Source: Acanthochlamys bracteata (lineage: Eukaryota > Streptophyta > Magnoliopsida > Pandanales > Velloziaceae). From it: a stretch of DNA of 64,000 nt. Shown here one piece after another: positions 1-14,200 of the stretch. Each line of letters begins with the position of its first letter. The stretch's first letter is position 1. The notes under the pieces were generated by a model. That model was not told where the DNA came from and ran no database searches. It saw only the letters and a program-made list of their open reading frames with translations. The DNA lies in NCBI GenBank assembly GCA_019914995.1, contig CM034128.1, positions 2,172,501-2,236,500 on the forward strand, read 5' to 3'. Both the position numbers and the translations under genes were made by a program.

Positions 1-306
1 TGTACGATGAAGGACAACTTTCTAAGTGACATGATCTTACTTGTGTTCCCCAAATGTCCGGTAAGTTGGTTGCCTGGCCCTCCCTCTACCACAGACCTAA
101 TTCTCTTGGCTTAAAGGATGAAATTGTCTTGAAGGCTCCTGTAGTATTGTACATTTAGTTTTTGTTCTTTTAATATAATTTGCAGTCATTTATTGCTAAT
201 GTTAATCTGAATATCATCTTGGCACTGAAAAGGTTTTTCTTTTTTCTATTAACTTTCATAGATAAACTTACTGAAGAAATAACAGGTTTCCGATATAATT
301 ATGTAG
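1..306. other. Upstream intron, possible exon edge
   Basis: Base 61 onward reads GTAAGT, a plausible donor, and an acceptor (TATGTAG) precedes the first firm ORP exon at 307. If bases 1-60 are exonic I could not match any frame to the ORP family, so this is left undecided. Confidence 0.35.
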
Positions 307-3300
307 ACAGAAAAGGTTGATTTAGAGAACACTGTTGTCGATGAGAGCCAGAGAGTATCAAAAGATGACGAATCTGCTTCTAGATTAAGGCAGGAGAAGT
401 TCAGTGGTATGTCGTATTTTTAAATGGTTACCCTACTTTTCTAGCTCTTATTATATGTTATGCAGAATTTCTTTTTTCTATATGAACTTATATGTTGATT
501 TTGACAATTAACTTCCTACAGTCATCAAAAAGAACTTTTGATCTTCTGTTTCATCGATAAGAGTTGCTTATATAAGCTTCATACTGAGTTAGGCAAGCGT
601 GCGTCAAGGTGGAAAAAAAGGACATCATTCACATCCACCACTAGCATAAGTTGTAAGTCTAGGTCTTACTTAAAAGAACATTTTTTCCTTGCCTGACGAT
701 GGAGTTCTTTCCTAAATTTATCAGCTTTATTTAATCACTATGAAGATTGGCATGGATTTGTAAATGCAACTTGACATGCTATGAGTATATGTCTAAGATA
801 CATTTACATATTATAGGAATATATGCTGACAGTGCACGAGTTGGATATATAGATAGATGAATATATCTAAAGAATATACAAACATTCGAAGATTGAACCA
901 ACTGTATCTAAACTATCAAGTTTGTATCCACTTTTTCATTTTAGATGCTGGTTTGAAGAATCCATATTTCAGACGGAAATTTCAAGGTTACATTGTTTCA
1001 AGCATGCTGGGCATATATATGGAATATATTGATTTTTTATGTATATTGTTTATTTTGAGACAATGTTTAGCTCTTATTATTTTAATTTTTTCTTATCAGG
1101 ATTTGTGTGGTACACCCTTTTGCTGTTTAATAATCTATCATCCTATGTTAAATTCTCATTATTATGTCATTCTCTAGAAGGAAGTGCTAGTGAAACTGAT
1201 GATGACAATGAAAGGCATGATGCTGCTGAAGAAGACACCGAGGATGAAGAGAATACGTTTTTTGATACACGGGATTTTCTTTCATCAAGTTCATTTAAAA
1301 GCACCGGATCTGATCTTCATAGATCAGATATCGATACAGATGAGGAGGAGCCTTATGGCATTGTTGCAGTTGATGGGGTTGATGCTACTATGACATCTGT
1401 GGGGTTTAACTACCCGTATGTTAGGAGGCGCAAAAAATTGCCAGATCCTATCGAGAAAGAGAAAGGAGTTAGTCTTTGGTCGATGATAAAGGATAATATT
1501 GGAAAGGATCTCACAAAAGTCTGCCTTCCTGTATATTTCAATGAGCCCCTTTCATCTTTGCAGAAATGTTTTGAAGATCTGGAGTACTCCTATCTTCTTG
1601 ATCGAGCTTATGAATATGGAAGAAAAGTAAGATGCAATCAGCACATAATTCTTCATATCTTAGTATTGGGAATAATCCATTCTAAAGCATACTACAACAT
1701 CTTTTTTTCCAGATGACAATTTCTGTGCATATGTTGGTTATTACTTTGGTAACATGTTTAAAGCAGGCCAATATTTTTCTAGGATTGTGTCATACATTAA
1801 ATATCATAATGAAAAGTCCGAACATAATATGCTTGGTAACTGCATTACTTTGGACCATGATATGTAGTGATGAATGTAAATTTCGTATTCGAGTTGGAAC
1901 CCGAATATATATGACCCAGGAGTTTCCCTTTTACATTTGGAAACATAAGTAGATACTGTTCTTGAGACACACTGCATCGTAATTTGAATGAGGATGATGG
2001 TTTATTACTTGAGAAGTTGAGATTGAGCTGTCTTACCTTTTTGTTAGAACTATTGTTGTTTTTATTGGTTGTAGTGTCTTTTATTCATATTTTTATTGTT
2101 CCATTTTGTAGGGTAACTCTCTTATGCGCATTCTTAATGTTGCTGCATTTGCCGTTTCTGGTTATGCCTCTACTGAGGGAAGAAATTGCAAGCCTTTCAA
2201 TCCTCTTTTGGGGGAGACTTATGAGGCTGATTATCCAGATAAAGGCATCCGCTTCTTTTCAGAAAAGGTTCATAATCCTAGACTTGCATCTAATCTTGCA
2301 AACATAGTATAGCCTACTTCGGTGTACATTTTGCATAGTCCTGCTGTTCACATATGCATGTTGGCTAAAAGTCCAAGACAGGTACTATCTTGTCATACTG
2401 GTTGATATTTTACAATATATGTACCATTCTTCACATACAGATGGCTCATGGAGGTTTTATCCATTTTATTGGTCCACTTGTTTCAAGAATTTTGGAAAGA
2501 TTGTTTACTCTTATGGTACTTAACTATTTTTTTTTGTTGCAATTTAGATGTTGTTGTTGTTATGGTCGTTAAAGTGAATTCTGTAGAATAGGTCATAAGT
2601 GAATCAACCTTGATTGAGTGTTAGTCTTATTTAGCAACTTAAGTATCTTAACATAAGCAAGGACCAATGATTCGTATGCCTTGATATGAGTTGAATGAGC
2701 GTGCCGGTTTAACTTTTCTCTCTTTTAGATCAGATAATACTTTATAAACTTGCTATATAAAAGAGAGCTTACGCTAGTGTGTTTGTCTTGGATCTTAAAG
2801 CTTGAAAGGATTATGTGTACCAAATTTGAATCCACCTCACCTGTTCCAGTTAGTCAATATTATTGTTTCCATGGTTGCTTTCAAAATTTTGCAGGCATTG
2901 TGTACTTTATCTATCCAAATATTCAGAAAATATTAAGTGCCCCTCAAGCAGCTCTTGTTTATGATACATTTCTGTCATATGTTTCTGAATAGGCTATTTA
3001 TCACTCCATTTAGCCTTTCCCATTTGAATAAGTTTTTGGTTATATAAAATGTAGTTTGAAGTCCTTGTTATACAGGTAAGTCATCACCCAATGATCATTG
3101 CATGCCACTGTGAGGGTACAGGTTGGAAGTTTTGGGGTGACAGCAATCTGAAAAGCAAATTTTGGGGACGTTCAATTCAGCTTGATCCTGTGGGTATTTT
3201 AACCCTTGAGTTCGATGATGGCGAAGTTTTTCAGTGGAGCAAGGTAAATCATCAATTAATAACGTGTTGGTTTCATGCCCTGATGTTTCTTTCTTGAAAT

Positions 3301-5794
3301 GCATGTGACGATTTTTAGATATTAATCAGGTAACCACTTCAATATACAACCTCATTTTGGGAAAACTCTATTGTGATCATTATGGTACAATGCGCATTCA
3401 AGGAAACCGTGAATATTCATGCAAACTGAAGTTCAAGGAGCAGTCCATAATAGACCGGAACCCCCACCAGGTGATTGTATTGTAACTGCTTACTTTTTCT
3501 TTCTTTTATTTCTTGGATGTTAATATGTGAATGCCTTCAATCTTGATGTTTTTCACTTTTTTCAGGATTTGTATCGTAGGGCCCTAGCCTGCAGTGAATT
3601 TAGGTTTTCTGTTGAACATCCTAGGGATGCCTAATTGTGTAGAAACATTTATGGAGCCCTGCTGATAGCTCAAAATTATTCTGTCAAGACATGGTTGATT
3701 GGTTGTGTTTGTTATTGATTTTTCCCCCCTTTATATTTTCTCTACATGGTTATAGTAAATTTTATTGACTTTAGTTTGATGCCATGTTGCATTTGTAATT
3801 CTATTTTATTGATCATACAACAATCTACAACTATGATGTTTTTGCAAAATCTAGAAAATTTGAGTACAGAGATGCATTACATATTTGCTGTTTTGTCATG
3901 TGAGACCAATGATATAAGAGCGACTGGAATTATGATCTGTTTTCTGTTTTCTTAATTTATTTGCTTGATTTTGCCTCAAGCAATTTTGTCGGCATGTTAT
4001 AAATTTACATTCTCATATTTCCCTGCTCTCGACATATATTACCACACATTTTTTTAACTAAATTTACATTTTTTATTTTCTTTCCAGACACATTTTGTAA
4101 CTACATTTACATTTGCTATTTTCTTCAGACTGAAGCATTGATGGCATTTTAGCTTGTATGTTGTCTTTGGTATACTTATCCGCTACACGATGTTCTTCAC
4201 ATCCTTTCTACCGCTTGCAGGTTCCAAAAAATTAGTAAGTAGTTAGCATTTGGTGCAAGCCAGTGTTCTCGGGCTAAGTTGTATTTTCTTAAACAATATG
4301 GCAAGAGTATAAGAATGACTTCATGTGTTGAAATGTGGTAGATAAGGCAAAAACAGTTACATTTGAGTAAGATTTCAAGAAATGGTAACATTTTTTGCCA
4401 GTAGAAAATAGCTGCTCCTGCTTTGTGTGTCTTCCATTTCAACTTGTTCACAATGTGCACCAAATTGTAGGTTTACAGGTATGAGTTCACAATGGAGCAC
4501 TGTGCCAAATGCTTTTAATGTCCAATGTTTCTAAATCCATGTTGGATAATCTGATCTGGGATCTTTTCCATACAAATTTTGTGCCTGTAACATATAAATT
4601 CTGTTTTATAAGTGGACAAGCAAAATTTGACTTTGGACAATTTGGTTTTTGGAATTCCATTTGTCTGCTTCTCTTTGATTATGATGGATAGTGCTTGTTA
4701 GGAGCATCTAGAGGCTTGAGTTATTTGCATTTTGTTTTTGTTTCTTTTAGATAAGAACAACATTTTCTGAACTGATTGACACAATTAGAGGGGTTGAAGT
4801 TTTAGCCTTTACGGCAAAGCCGAAGACAGAACTTTAGAGAGCGAACTTCAAATGGGAAGCATGGCCTTTTTACTCTAGTTGTAAAAGAAGTCTACTTTCT
4901 TTTGGCATTCTAGTATTGCTACTTCCTACATTGTGTTCATGTCTTTTGGATATCAAAGTTGTAAAAGAAGTATACTTTCATTTGGCATGTCTCTTGGATA
5001 TCAAAACTGTGATTCAAAATGATACGCAGGTACATGGCATTGTTCAAGATAGGAATAACATGACAGTTGCCACCCTAATTGGAAAGTGGGATGAGAGCAT
5101 GCATTATGTCAATGGAGATCTATATGGAAAGGGTAAAGGATCTGAGTCATTGTCGGAGGCGCATTTGTTGTGGAAGCGTAGTATACCTCCACAGTTCCCA
5201 ACTCGCTACAATCTAACCCGTTTTGCGATTACTCTCAATGAGCTAACACCTGGTCTTCAGGTAAAAAGTCACTGACTTCTACTTGAAGCTCATCATATCA
5301 TTTGCCAAATGTATTAACATTTTTCTACTAAATCGATAGGAAAAGCTCCCTCCAACTGATTCAAGGTTAAGACCTGATCAGAGATGCTTAGAGAATGGAG
5401 AATATGAGATGGCAAACGCGGAGAAGTTAAGACTAGAGAAGCGACAGCGTCAGGTGAGTTGTTATTTTCTTGTGCTTATGCACAATCACATGCCTAGGTG
5501 ACACATGCATCTTCTTTTCTTGTCTGTTTGTCTATAAACTTAATCGCTCTGCGGATATTGTTATTTATATTCTTGAGTAGTCTAGCTAAAACTAAAACTT
5601 ACAGTCTCGCTTGTTGTTGTGTGCAGGCTCAAAAAATGCAGGAGAGAGGCTGGAAAGCTCGGTGGTTTGCAAAAGATAAAGCCACAAATACGTACCATTA
5701 TACTGGTGGGTATTGGGAAGCTCGGGATCAAGAAAATTGGGAAGGCTGTCCAGATATTTTTGGTCAAATACCAAGTGAGGAAATTATGGACTAA
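307..5794 (+). CDS. Oxysterol-binding protein-related protein, ORP1/ORP2 type (5' part outside the window)
   Basis: Encodes the C-terminal part of a plant OSBP-related protein, a family that binds and transfers sterols or phosphoinositides at membrane contact sites. Exons with consistent phases: 307-406, 1178-1626, 2112-2267, 3076-3243, 3330-3470, 5030-5260, 5340-5453, 5627-5794 (TAA). The first visible exons give the acidic, Ser-rich linker ([20 protein letters not shown]) that precedes the lipid-binding domain in this subfamily. The domain then includes [32 protein letters not shown], the OSBP signature EKVSHHPMI (split by an intron after EK), [11 protein letters not shown] and the closing [20 protein letters not shown] block. 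All intron phases join and no lesion was found. The N-terminal PH domain and ankyrin-like or coiled-coil part should lie upstream; bases 1-60 before a GTAAGT did not translate into anything I recognise. It could be ORP1A/1C or ORP2A/2B; the class is firm, the paralogue is not. Confidence 0.93.
4878..5010 (+). repeat. Pair of short direct duplications in an ORP intron
   Basis: In the intron just before the 5030 exon, 4878-4908 and 4958-4988 are near-identical 31-nt copies (GTTGTAAAAGAAGT, then ACTTT and TTTGGCAT). A second 20-nt pair, 4942-4961 and 4991-5010 (TTGGATATCAAA core), is interleaved with it. This looks like a local tandem duplication of about 50-80 nt close to the splice acceptor. 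Confidence 0.7.
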
Positions 5795-8700
5795 CCAGTG
5801 TATATAGAAGGTTAGGTAGGGTACACAATTCTTTTTATAGATACTCTGTTTGTTTATCTTGGCTATTTTCTCTTGCTCGCCATTTTCGAGCAGTTCATGA
5901 CAACCCAGTCCATATAAAGAGCTCGTACTGTGTAGATTGTTTTCAATATTAAAGTATATTCTTTTCAACACGGACTACTTAATAGTTTTAACAATTTGGT
6001 TCATATAGGAAGAGTGCTGACATTGTTGGTATGGTAAGTTGCATTTCTGTTAGGAGGTGGTGCTATATTGTACCTGGCTAAGTGTTAAGGCAAGAATATG
6101 TTGAGCAGATTTGTCTCTATGGTGTTGTCAATTCCACAATATCATCCGAACAATATATTTTCTGAATTAATATCCTATTAATGACTACTGTTGGCTATAT
6201 ATGTATTGTGGAATGAAATATTGTTGTGGTTGTAAGTCCATTGTTGGTCCTTTTGTGTTCTCAATATGTTGTATACTTAGACCCCGAAATTCTTGAGATG
6301 CAGGGAGAAACTGTTGATGCTGTTGCCATGTTGTACGTTGCAGTAGCATTGCTGCTGACAATTCTCCCTGCAGGAAATGTACCACCAAGTTCACAGCCAT
6401 GATGGAAGTCTTTGGTCACACCGTTACGCCTTGTACATAATGTTTCCAATTCATGCCTATTGGCAAAGCGGCAGAGTTTCTGGAGCGAAGCATGGTCGAT
6501 TGTAAGCTATTCGAGTATCTAAACGTTCAGAGAAACCGTTGAAAGCGCGTTTAGAAGAGCTTTTCAAAAGTTATTTTTTATTTTTTAATATATATTTTAT
6601 AAATATATAAAATAATTTATTTAAAAATTTTAAAAATATAAAAAAATTTTACGGAATAAAATTTTTTATTACATATTTTTATTATTTTTTTAAAAATAAA
6701 ATAATAAAATTTATTTTTAAAAAAATAAAAATATTTTGATTTCAGAAAAATTTTATTTTATAAATACTTATAAACTGAGTTATGTGTCGATTACTGTGGT
6801 GGGGCAGACGAAGGTATTATTTTGAACTAGAAAGCTCACGCATTACGGGAAGCTCATTGCATTACAAGAATGTTCGAAAATGCTTAAAATATAAATTTTT
6901 TTGAAATTTTAAAGTTTTTCAAAATTTTGTTTTTATTTTAGAAAAATTAGCTTTTGTTAAAGAGGGAGCAGGAGCAACGATAATTTCGTTGATTGATATT
7001 CTTTCTCTCCGCATATTCTTCAACGACTTCTTCAATTTTTAACTTCTACATAAATAGGGAACTCCCATTAATCGAGGGAAACTATTCAATTGCATTACAT
7101 TAAATGTATATACGTGTATGGATAGCTTCAGGAATTAAATGCTAGCTCTCTAACATGTGGCGATCAATCGTTGACATAAAAGACGACAACAAGAACAATA
7201 ATAATAATAATATAATTTTAGTAAAGCAGTCTAGCCGTTAAATTAGTGCCCTCGACTTTCTTACCTTTTTTTTTCAAATTTCTGTTCGATTAATAAGAAA
7301 TCTCCACAGATCTCTTTCCGATGCAACAATTTTCAAACGGATGAAAGCGAGTTAATTGTTTTTACTAGTTAGCTATTAAATTCTCTCATCATCAGTGTTA
7401 CCCAAAATCTTCAACAAAAAAGTTTTAACAAAAAAAATCGAACGGAGAGAGAGAGAGAGAGCAATGATATAGAAAGTTGACTAATGTATATGTATGATCA
7501 GAGTGAGCCAAGTGAAATGTCTCTGTCTAGCAGAAGCAGCTGGTGCTGGTCTCCTTGCTGCTGCTGGTGTTGATCTAGGAATTTGCTTAGAAGAAGAAAG
7601 AACAACAACAACAACAACACATGATGTGTGAATGTTTTCTTGTTGGGTCTTATTAATGTTCATGCAACACATGTTGCTATGTCCAGGCTCAGGCATCAGA
7701 CATGTTTCAGTTTACTCGCCTCAAGAACCTTAAGACGTTTTTTTTTATCGCCGGCCAAATAAAGCGGGCAGCTAAGAGAAACATTATGGAAGAAATTAAC
7801 AAAAACTAAGTGATATAGAATCATAATCTTTTCTTTCGTAGCAGCTATTTGCTAACAAAGATGATCAAATCATAATTAATGAGTGTTTATTATAATTAAG
7901 CCATAAAAGATCTAAACATTTTTTGCCGACAAGGATTGATGCAATACTTAAAAAATAACGATTAAGATTATTACACGATATTAGGTGTATGTGCATGTAC
8001 ATATCATGATCACACTAACGTACCGCAACGAATACATAATATATATTATCATAATTAATACTAAATTCTTTGTAGTTGTTATCGTCCGTCTATTCATATT
8101 CTTCACTTAATTAGATATAGAAATGTTATTTGAGTTCAATATTACTCTATTAAATACTTCTCAATTGGTGGTTAGAATGATTCAGAGTTAAGTAATAGAA
8201 TTTTTAGATAAATTATATACTTAATCATTCTGTTTACTTGTTGATGACTTTCTTAGTTATTTCCATATCGTGCTTATGAACTGATACAGATATTAATAGT
8301 TTTATTTGTATTTTCTAAAACTTTATTAGTAATTTAACAATGTTCATGAAGGTAAGCATAAATTTTTTTGTTAAAAAAAAAAATAGTGAGAAGACTTTGA
8401 TCAAGTAAAACAAGTAGATGTTGTGTTAATAATAAATTAATGTCTCTTTCTCTTTAGCTTTGTTTCATTGAGGAAGAGGGCCATGAGAGTCTTTAATACT
8501 TCTGTTTCTAATTAGATTTTTGTTTTTCACCAGAAAGCAATGTGGTCCTTTTTGGATTTGGACTCATTCATTCATGATTTGTATAGCAACACTCTGCTTT
8601 GCTTGTTTTGTATACAAAAAATTATTAACATGTACAAACAACTGCATTGGGAAAACTTTATTATATGTACATTTTCAAGAAAACAGAAACAGAGGCAGAC

Positions 8701-11249
8701 GTTACTGCTGACCGCATTGCATCGCCAGATATATGAATATGGAAATTTCTTCTTTATTATTGCTGCTCACAATTATGTATATATAGCATTAGCTGGCTCA
8801 CTATTATCGTAGCTGTTTAGCTAGTTGTTTGAAATCTTCATTTAGAAAGAAAGAAACTGATCAGCAAAATTTTCTTCTCTTTGAGAGATACTTGAGAGTT
8901 TGAAATCGAAAGAATTTCATTCAATTGTTGTTGGTAAAATAAAGCTTCTTCTGGATTTGCTACATAACTAGCTAACATTAATTAATGTTTGAAAGCTTCA
9001 TCTGGAAATGCATAATTCGCATGTGGAAGATATTATGCAACTGTAATATTTTTTGCCTAAATTCACATTTTAATGTTATATAATAAATATGAAAAATATT
9101 GTACTGATTCAGGAGAATACAAATTTGAATACCTTTGAACGAGATATTTAAGTAGGACTGTATTCAAGATTCTTTCTACAGCAGTATGTATCTTCTATGT
9201 GGAAATACTGGAATGCTCAATCTTTCTTTTTGGAGAAACTATTTAATACTAAAATCTTGATACTAAGTTTAAACAGATTCCAATACTAATGGGGTAAAGC
9301 AGCACTGTTGTTGAGAAAGGGGGACAAAAGCATTTAACTGCTTCGCATTGGATTGTGTTGCATGTCTCCATGCAGCAGCAGCAGCATAGAAGAGAAGAAA
9401 GATATCCCCCTAGTGCTACTACTATCGTACGTGAAGGTAGTAACAGTAACGGAACCGAATCCATCGCTAAAAAGTAAAAAACTCTACGTGTTTGAGTTGA
9501 ATCCGCCAACAACAGCAACCACCAACAGCTACATTCATTTATTTGGTTGCTTCTTTTGAACAAACCAAGCACAACATCCATGCCATGCCTTTGCCATTTG
9601 CCGAGTCTACCACAGGGCAAACACCTTTCCGCTTATCTTGCCTTCTCTAGTTATTAGTTATGATGGTAAAATGAAATCCACACCTAGATATATAGGTGCA
9701 TTCATGCTGCTAGTAATAATTTTCTGCTGCCTATGAAGCAAGAACCTTTACTGCAAACTTGATCAACTAGTAAATTGCCGCCGACAAAGTTGGCACCGGA
9801 AGTTTTATCAAACGAATACTTGAGAATCCTGAAAATCGTCTAATTCGAGTAAAGATGAATGTTATGAATGATCGGTGTTGTTGCAAGGGTAAGAAAGATC
9901 AAGAGATCCTTAAAAAACAGTTGTTGGTCTTGTACTCTCACACAACAGCTGGTTACTATTCTAAGATAAATATAAAATTAACTCAATCCATCAACAGTCT
10001 AAAGAGAGGGAAAAAACAATACTGCAGAGTACGAAAAGAGAGCCAAGGCCTGCCATAGACTTTGACCCAATTACTATTTATTTACCTTTTATAGTGCATG
10101 AAAACAGAGGAACAGCAACAACCAAAAAAACAGGCATGGCAACACACATAGAGGTAAGCACGTTTGTCGATGCAATGTAATAAGTTTATAAGCTAGCCCC
10201 ACATTCTCTTCAATTGCTTCCATTGTTGCCCTTTTGGTTGCAAAAGTAAAACTTGAACCGAAGTCTGTGAACCAGGTTCAGAATCAAACCGGTCAAAAAT
10301 CAAGTTAAAGAAAAAGCAAAAAGTTGGAAGAAGAAGATGATGAATGAACAAAAACTCTTCACACTGGCATTGCATCATCTCCTGATTCGCTGTGGTTGCT
10401 GCTATAAGCTTTTGTTTTCTCTGCTTTTGATGCCAACACCTTGTTGCTGACTTGAATCTTTCCTTTAACAAATCCAACAACAAACACCAAGCATTGGAAG
10501 GGGTTCTGGTAAAGCTGGGATTAAGCTAAGATAAATATAAACAGTAGCAAAAAAGAAAAAGTGAGTACTAATAATTAATAAACACACTAACAAAAGTTGT
10601 GTTGATTTGAGATATTCAAAAGATGGGCAAAATAAAAATCTTTCTCATTTCACCCATCAGGGTCCAACTCACAATCATCATGTCTATCCTTCCCATAAAT
10701 CTATAACTGTACAAAAAACCTTTATTCTAAAATTCTCACAATAACTTAATGGAATCCTTTCTTTTCAGGAAGCAAAATAAGAATCCTCCTTGTCCTACCT
10801 TGCCCTCTGTCTTTGATTCTTGGTTCCCTGAAATAGGAAAAAGAAAATCCAAACAAGGTCCAAATCCTGCAGGCAACAAAAGAAAAACAAAAATTCCTTT
10901 CAATCCTCTGAAGGACGAGCATGCACAGAACCCCGATCATCCAATCCAAGGGCTGAGCTCCAAAATTCAGCCCCATCCATGCCGACCATCACCAACTTCA
11001 TAGTATTTATCTGACTGAAATTGCACGGGTTGATGAAGATCCGTGTTAGCATCTTCCAAACTAGACTAGCATTATATACATGTATGACGCATTTAGAAGG
11101 GGTAGTCCTTCGACCCCGAAGTAGTAAAGCTCCATCAGTATCCAATGTTGCTTTACCCTGATGAAATTTTTTAAGTTCTGCCTTTATCTTCATCAGTCCG
11201 GAAATTGGTTGGCTTTGGCTTCGCTTACAAAAACTTGTACTGCTCAGAT
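5795..11249. other. Intergenic region with no supported gene
   Basis: ORP and the PIP5K gene converge on this stretch. 5795 to about 5970 is probably ORP 3' UTR, and the last few hundred bases (about 10,900-11,249) are probably PIP5K 3' UTR. Between them I find only short ORFs without recognisable domains, an AT-rich repeat (6545-6775), a short GA microsatellite (7447-7461) and poly-T/poly-A runs. No tRNA, rRNA or known microRNA was recognised. Confidence 0.6.
6545..6775. repeat. AT-rich dispersed repeat, copy A
   Basis: About 230 bp of nearly pure A/T. It shares the block TTTTTATTACATATTTTTAT, followed by TTTTTAAAAATAAA and a closing TTTTATTTTATAA, with the repeat at 46369-46629 in the same orientation. 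Likely a MITE-type element; its ends are not clear in this copy. Confidence 0.55.
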
Positions 11250-14200
11250 CTAGTCATCTTCCAATATGAAGATCCTCTGTATGAAGTCTCGGAATCTCCT
11301 GGAATACAGTTTGGGATCCACTGCCGAAATGGATGTGGAATCAACCTGTAAAGACTTGTAGGCATGCTCCAGTTTCTTGCTTATATCATAGTCCTGCAGT
11401 ATGTCAATTATCCCAAAATAGAGGATCACATCATAGATTTCTCCCCGTTGCCCAAGAGAGTATGGTTCGGACTCGTTCCTCCTGAACAGATGCTCTGCCC
11501 TGGCAGGTATGCTTGAACCTAGGCGAATGACCGGGTTCCTGTTTGTAGAGGTGCTTGATGAGAAATAAAAGTATGAAAGATAAAGTATAACTGAAGATAC
11601 TAAGAATCACTGAAACATGAGTAGCCTACTGTTTAGAAACAGTAATCATGAAAGGAGATATGCTTGAGAAAATCTAATTACCAAAAAAGAGGTAATCAAG
11701 AAATATTGCATTCTTTTGGGAACCAACCACAAAACCAGCAAGGCCAAACCATGCAATACTTAATCTGGCCAACTAGCTTAAGGGCAGAGGAGCTACATCA
11801 TGATGTAAAGTTTTGCTATCCAACATGAATACAATTAATAACTTGGAAGGCCATAAGGCACCCACCAGTTCAAGTGCCTTGGGAACCACTTGATCTTTCA
11901 ATGAGTAAGAAGTCGTTCCAGAATGATCAGCAATTTAATGGTGCATCTTATTGCACTGGGGGGATAAACCAATCAACAAATGGCAAGGTGGAACTTACTC
12001 AAGTCTCTAAGTATTCCATTACATGTAAAATTCAGTCAGTCAAATACCCCTCTCACTATCCTCCCAAGCATGTCAATGTTCAACATAAGCTTCTCTTTCA
12101 CCGTAGCTGTGATATTTACATTTCACTACGACACTGTCTTTCATCCTCAGACCTAAGGGTAAACATATGCTAAAGGAAGCACTAGGTGTTAGAAAGCTCA
12201 ATAACTAATAAGCCATACAGAACATGAACTTTAACTCAAATTTCCAGAGAGCATAGTATGGTTCATAGAAGATCATGAGTAACTACTATTTTCACGTTAG
12301 GAGAAAGTCTACAAGGTGTAGAATTTGACATGCTACTAACATATTGCATATTAGCAAACCCCTAAGATACAAAATTGGTATATATGAAGTCAAGTTCTGC
12401 ATAACTGAATCAAGAGATTAAGCAATAGTGGCTGAATCCTGAAACAAGGAATTTGCTGGAAAACATACATACCAGACAACATGTTGTACGTTTGACTCTG
12501 AATGATTTGGTGAGTCCTCGGCAAACAAAGATGTTTCATTTTCACCTGAAATGATCACTAGGTATTATCATATGAGTAAATTGACAAGTAGCAAGCACAC
12601 AAGCCAAATGATCTAGTAGATGTATGGACTCACTTGGTGAGGAGATATCACACGATAAACCCATCCTTGAAGCTGAGATATCATCACGGAAATGAACCCC
12701 AACCAAAAGGCTATAATCCATGATCCCTTCTGCTTCCAAAAACTGACAGTCTCTATCAATTTGCCTGGACGAGCATGCTCACACGTCAAGACCATAAAAT
12801 ACATGAAATGCATCTGGTAAAAGTGGCAGATACTAATTTCATGTCATCTACTATAAGAAGTATACTTACTCAAGAAGATCTTGAAACCACGACTTTTGTA
12901 GGTGAAACACAAAGTTAAGGTCAAGATCCTTAAGCGTGGTGGTCTCATCAATCTCCTCCTCAGGCATGTCAGTTGACCGACCATGGGATGAACCCTTAAG
13001 GTCAAATCTTCTATGAATGCGATACTCAGAACAGAACAAGTTGCCCATTACAATAAAGCGAACCTGATTAAAAAACACAAGGGCAAAACATGAGAGGGAA
13101 TATATATGAATGCACATGAATATTACATTGGTAGCAGGATAAGACCGATGGCTTACCTTCTGACCGCCAACTGGTTTCACACAATGTACCCCATAAAACT
13201 TTGTCACAAGAGAATTCTTGTACTGGTAAACATGTTCATAATAACTGGGTAGCATCCTAATAAGCACCTGAAACATAGTACGTTAGTAACTAACGTATTA
13301 TAGTAAGAGTAAATTCAAATCCTGAATCAAATTTAAGTCTAAAATAACAAACCTGCTTGCAACAATGTAACTGAAAATTACTGATACAAACAATTGAAAA
13401 TTACTTGGTATCAGTTGAAGAGAAATTACGGAAGCACCTCGTAACAATTACCACAAAGTGAAAGGTTGGCACACACTATTATTCACAATTTGCATAAAAG
13501 CACAGGCTATTTATCAATAGCGAAACAATAAAAACAGTCAAACATGAGTTAATTTCTATAAAGAAAAAGAAATTGCACAGAGGTTTACACCTACCTTCAC
13601 TTCAGATTTTTTCACTGTCTTTATCATGAAACGATCATCCTGGGTCAAGTAAAAAAAACTCCCACTCTTCCCAGGAGAAGATAGTTCCCTTAGAGCATCA
13701 TTCCCACAAATGGCCATCATATAATCTGCTGGATCAACTTGAAACAACCTCCTAAGGTGTCTGGATGAAAAATAATTTGCTTTAAAAGAGTTAACTACTA
13801 TAGCACAATATTCAGAACAAAAATAATAAAAGAAACTCGAAATCATCTGGAAGCTTAGTTCAGCACCCAACAGCCAAATTAACAATATCAAACCAAAAGA
13901 ACACAGACCAAATACTGCAACTATGTAACTCATTACCTGAAGACCATAGGACAATAATCTTTCCATCTGAACTCAGCCGTCTGATGTGGTGGTGTACTCT
14001 TTGATCCCTCAGGAGGAAACCTTGTCCAGAACTTCTCCCTAGGGTCAAAATCTCCTGGCCTGAGTTCTCTCATTTGCTTCGCTGATGAATTCCCGACCGA
14101 GTGCCTAGTAAAGAAGAAAGATCAACCATTTGCAGGAACGAAAAACAATAAAACCAAATCCCAGAAAACCCAATTTACCTAATTCCCAGCTGGAGATTGA

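Noticed and set aside
7481..7696. 71-aa - strand open frame ending in Pro/Ala-rich sequence, considered as a small secreted peptide
   Set aside because: No signal peptide and no CLE, IDA, CEP or RALF-type motif; includes a translated CAA/GTT microsatellite.
9249..9620. 123-aa - strand open frame with Cys and Leu runs
   Set aside because: No domain, translates simple repeats, and lies in a spacer with no splice or start support.
10193..10483. 96-aa - strand open frame
   Set aside because: No recognisable family, and no evidence that the PIP5K transcript extends this far.
10746..11003. Overlapping open frames on both strands downstream of the PIP5K stop
   Set aside because: Probably PIP5K 3' UTR; neither has a recognised domain.
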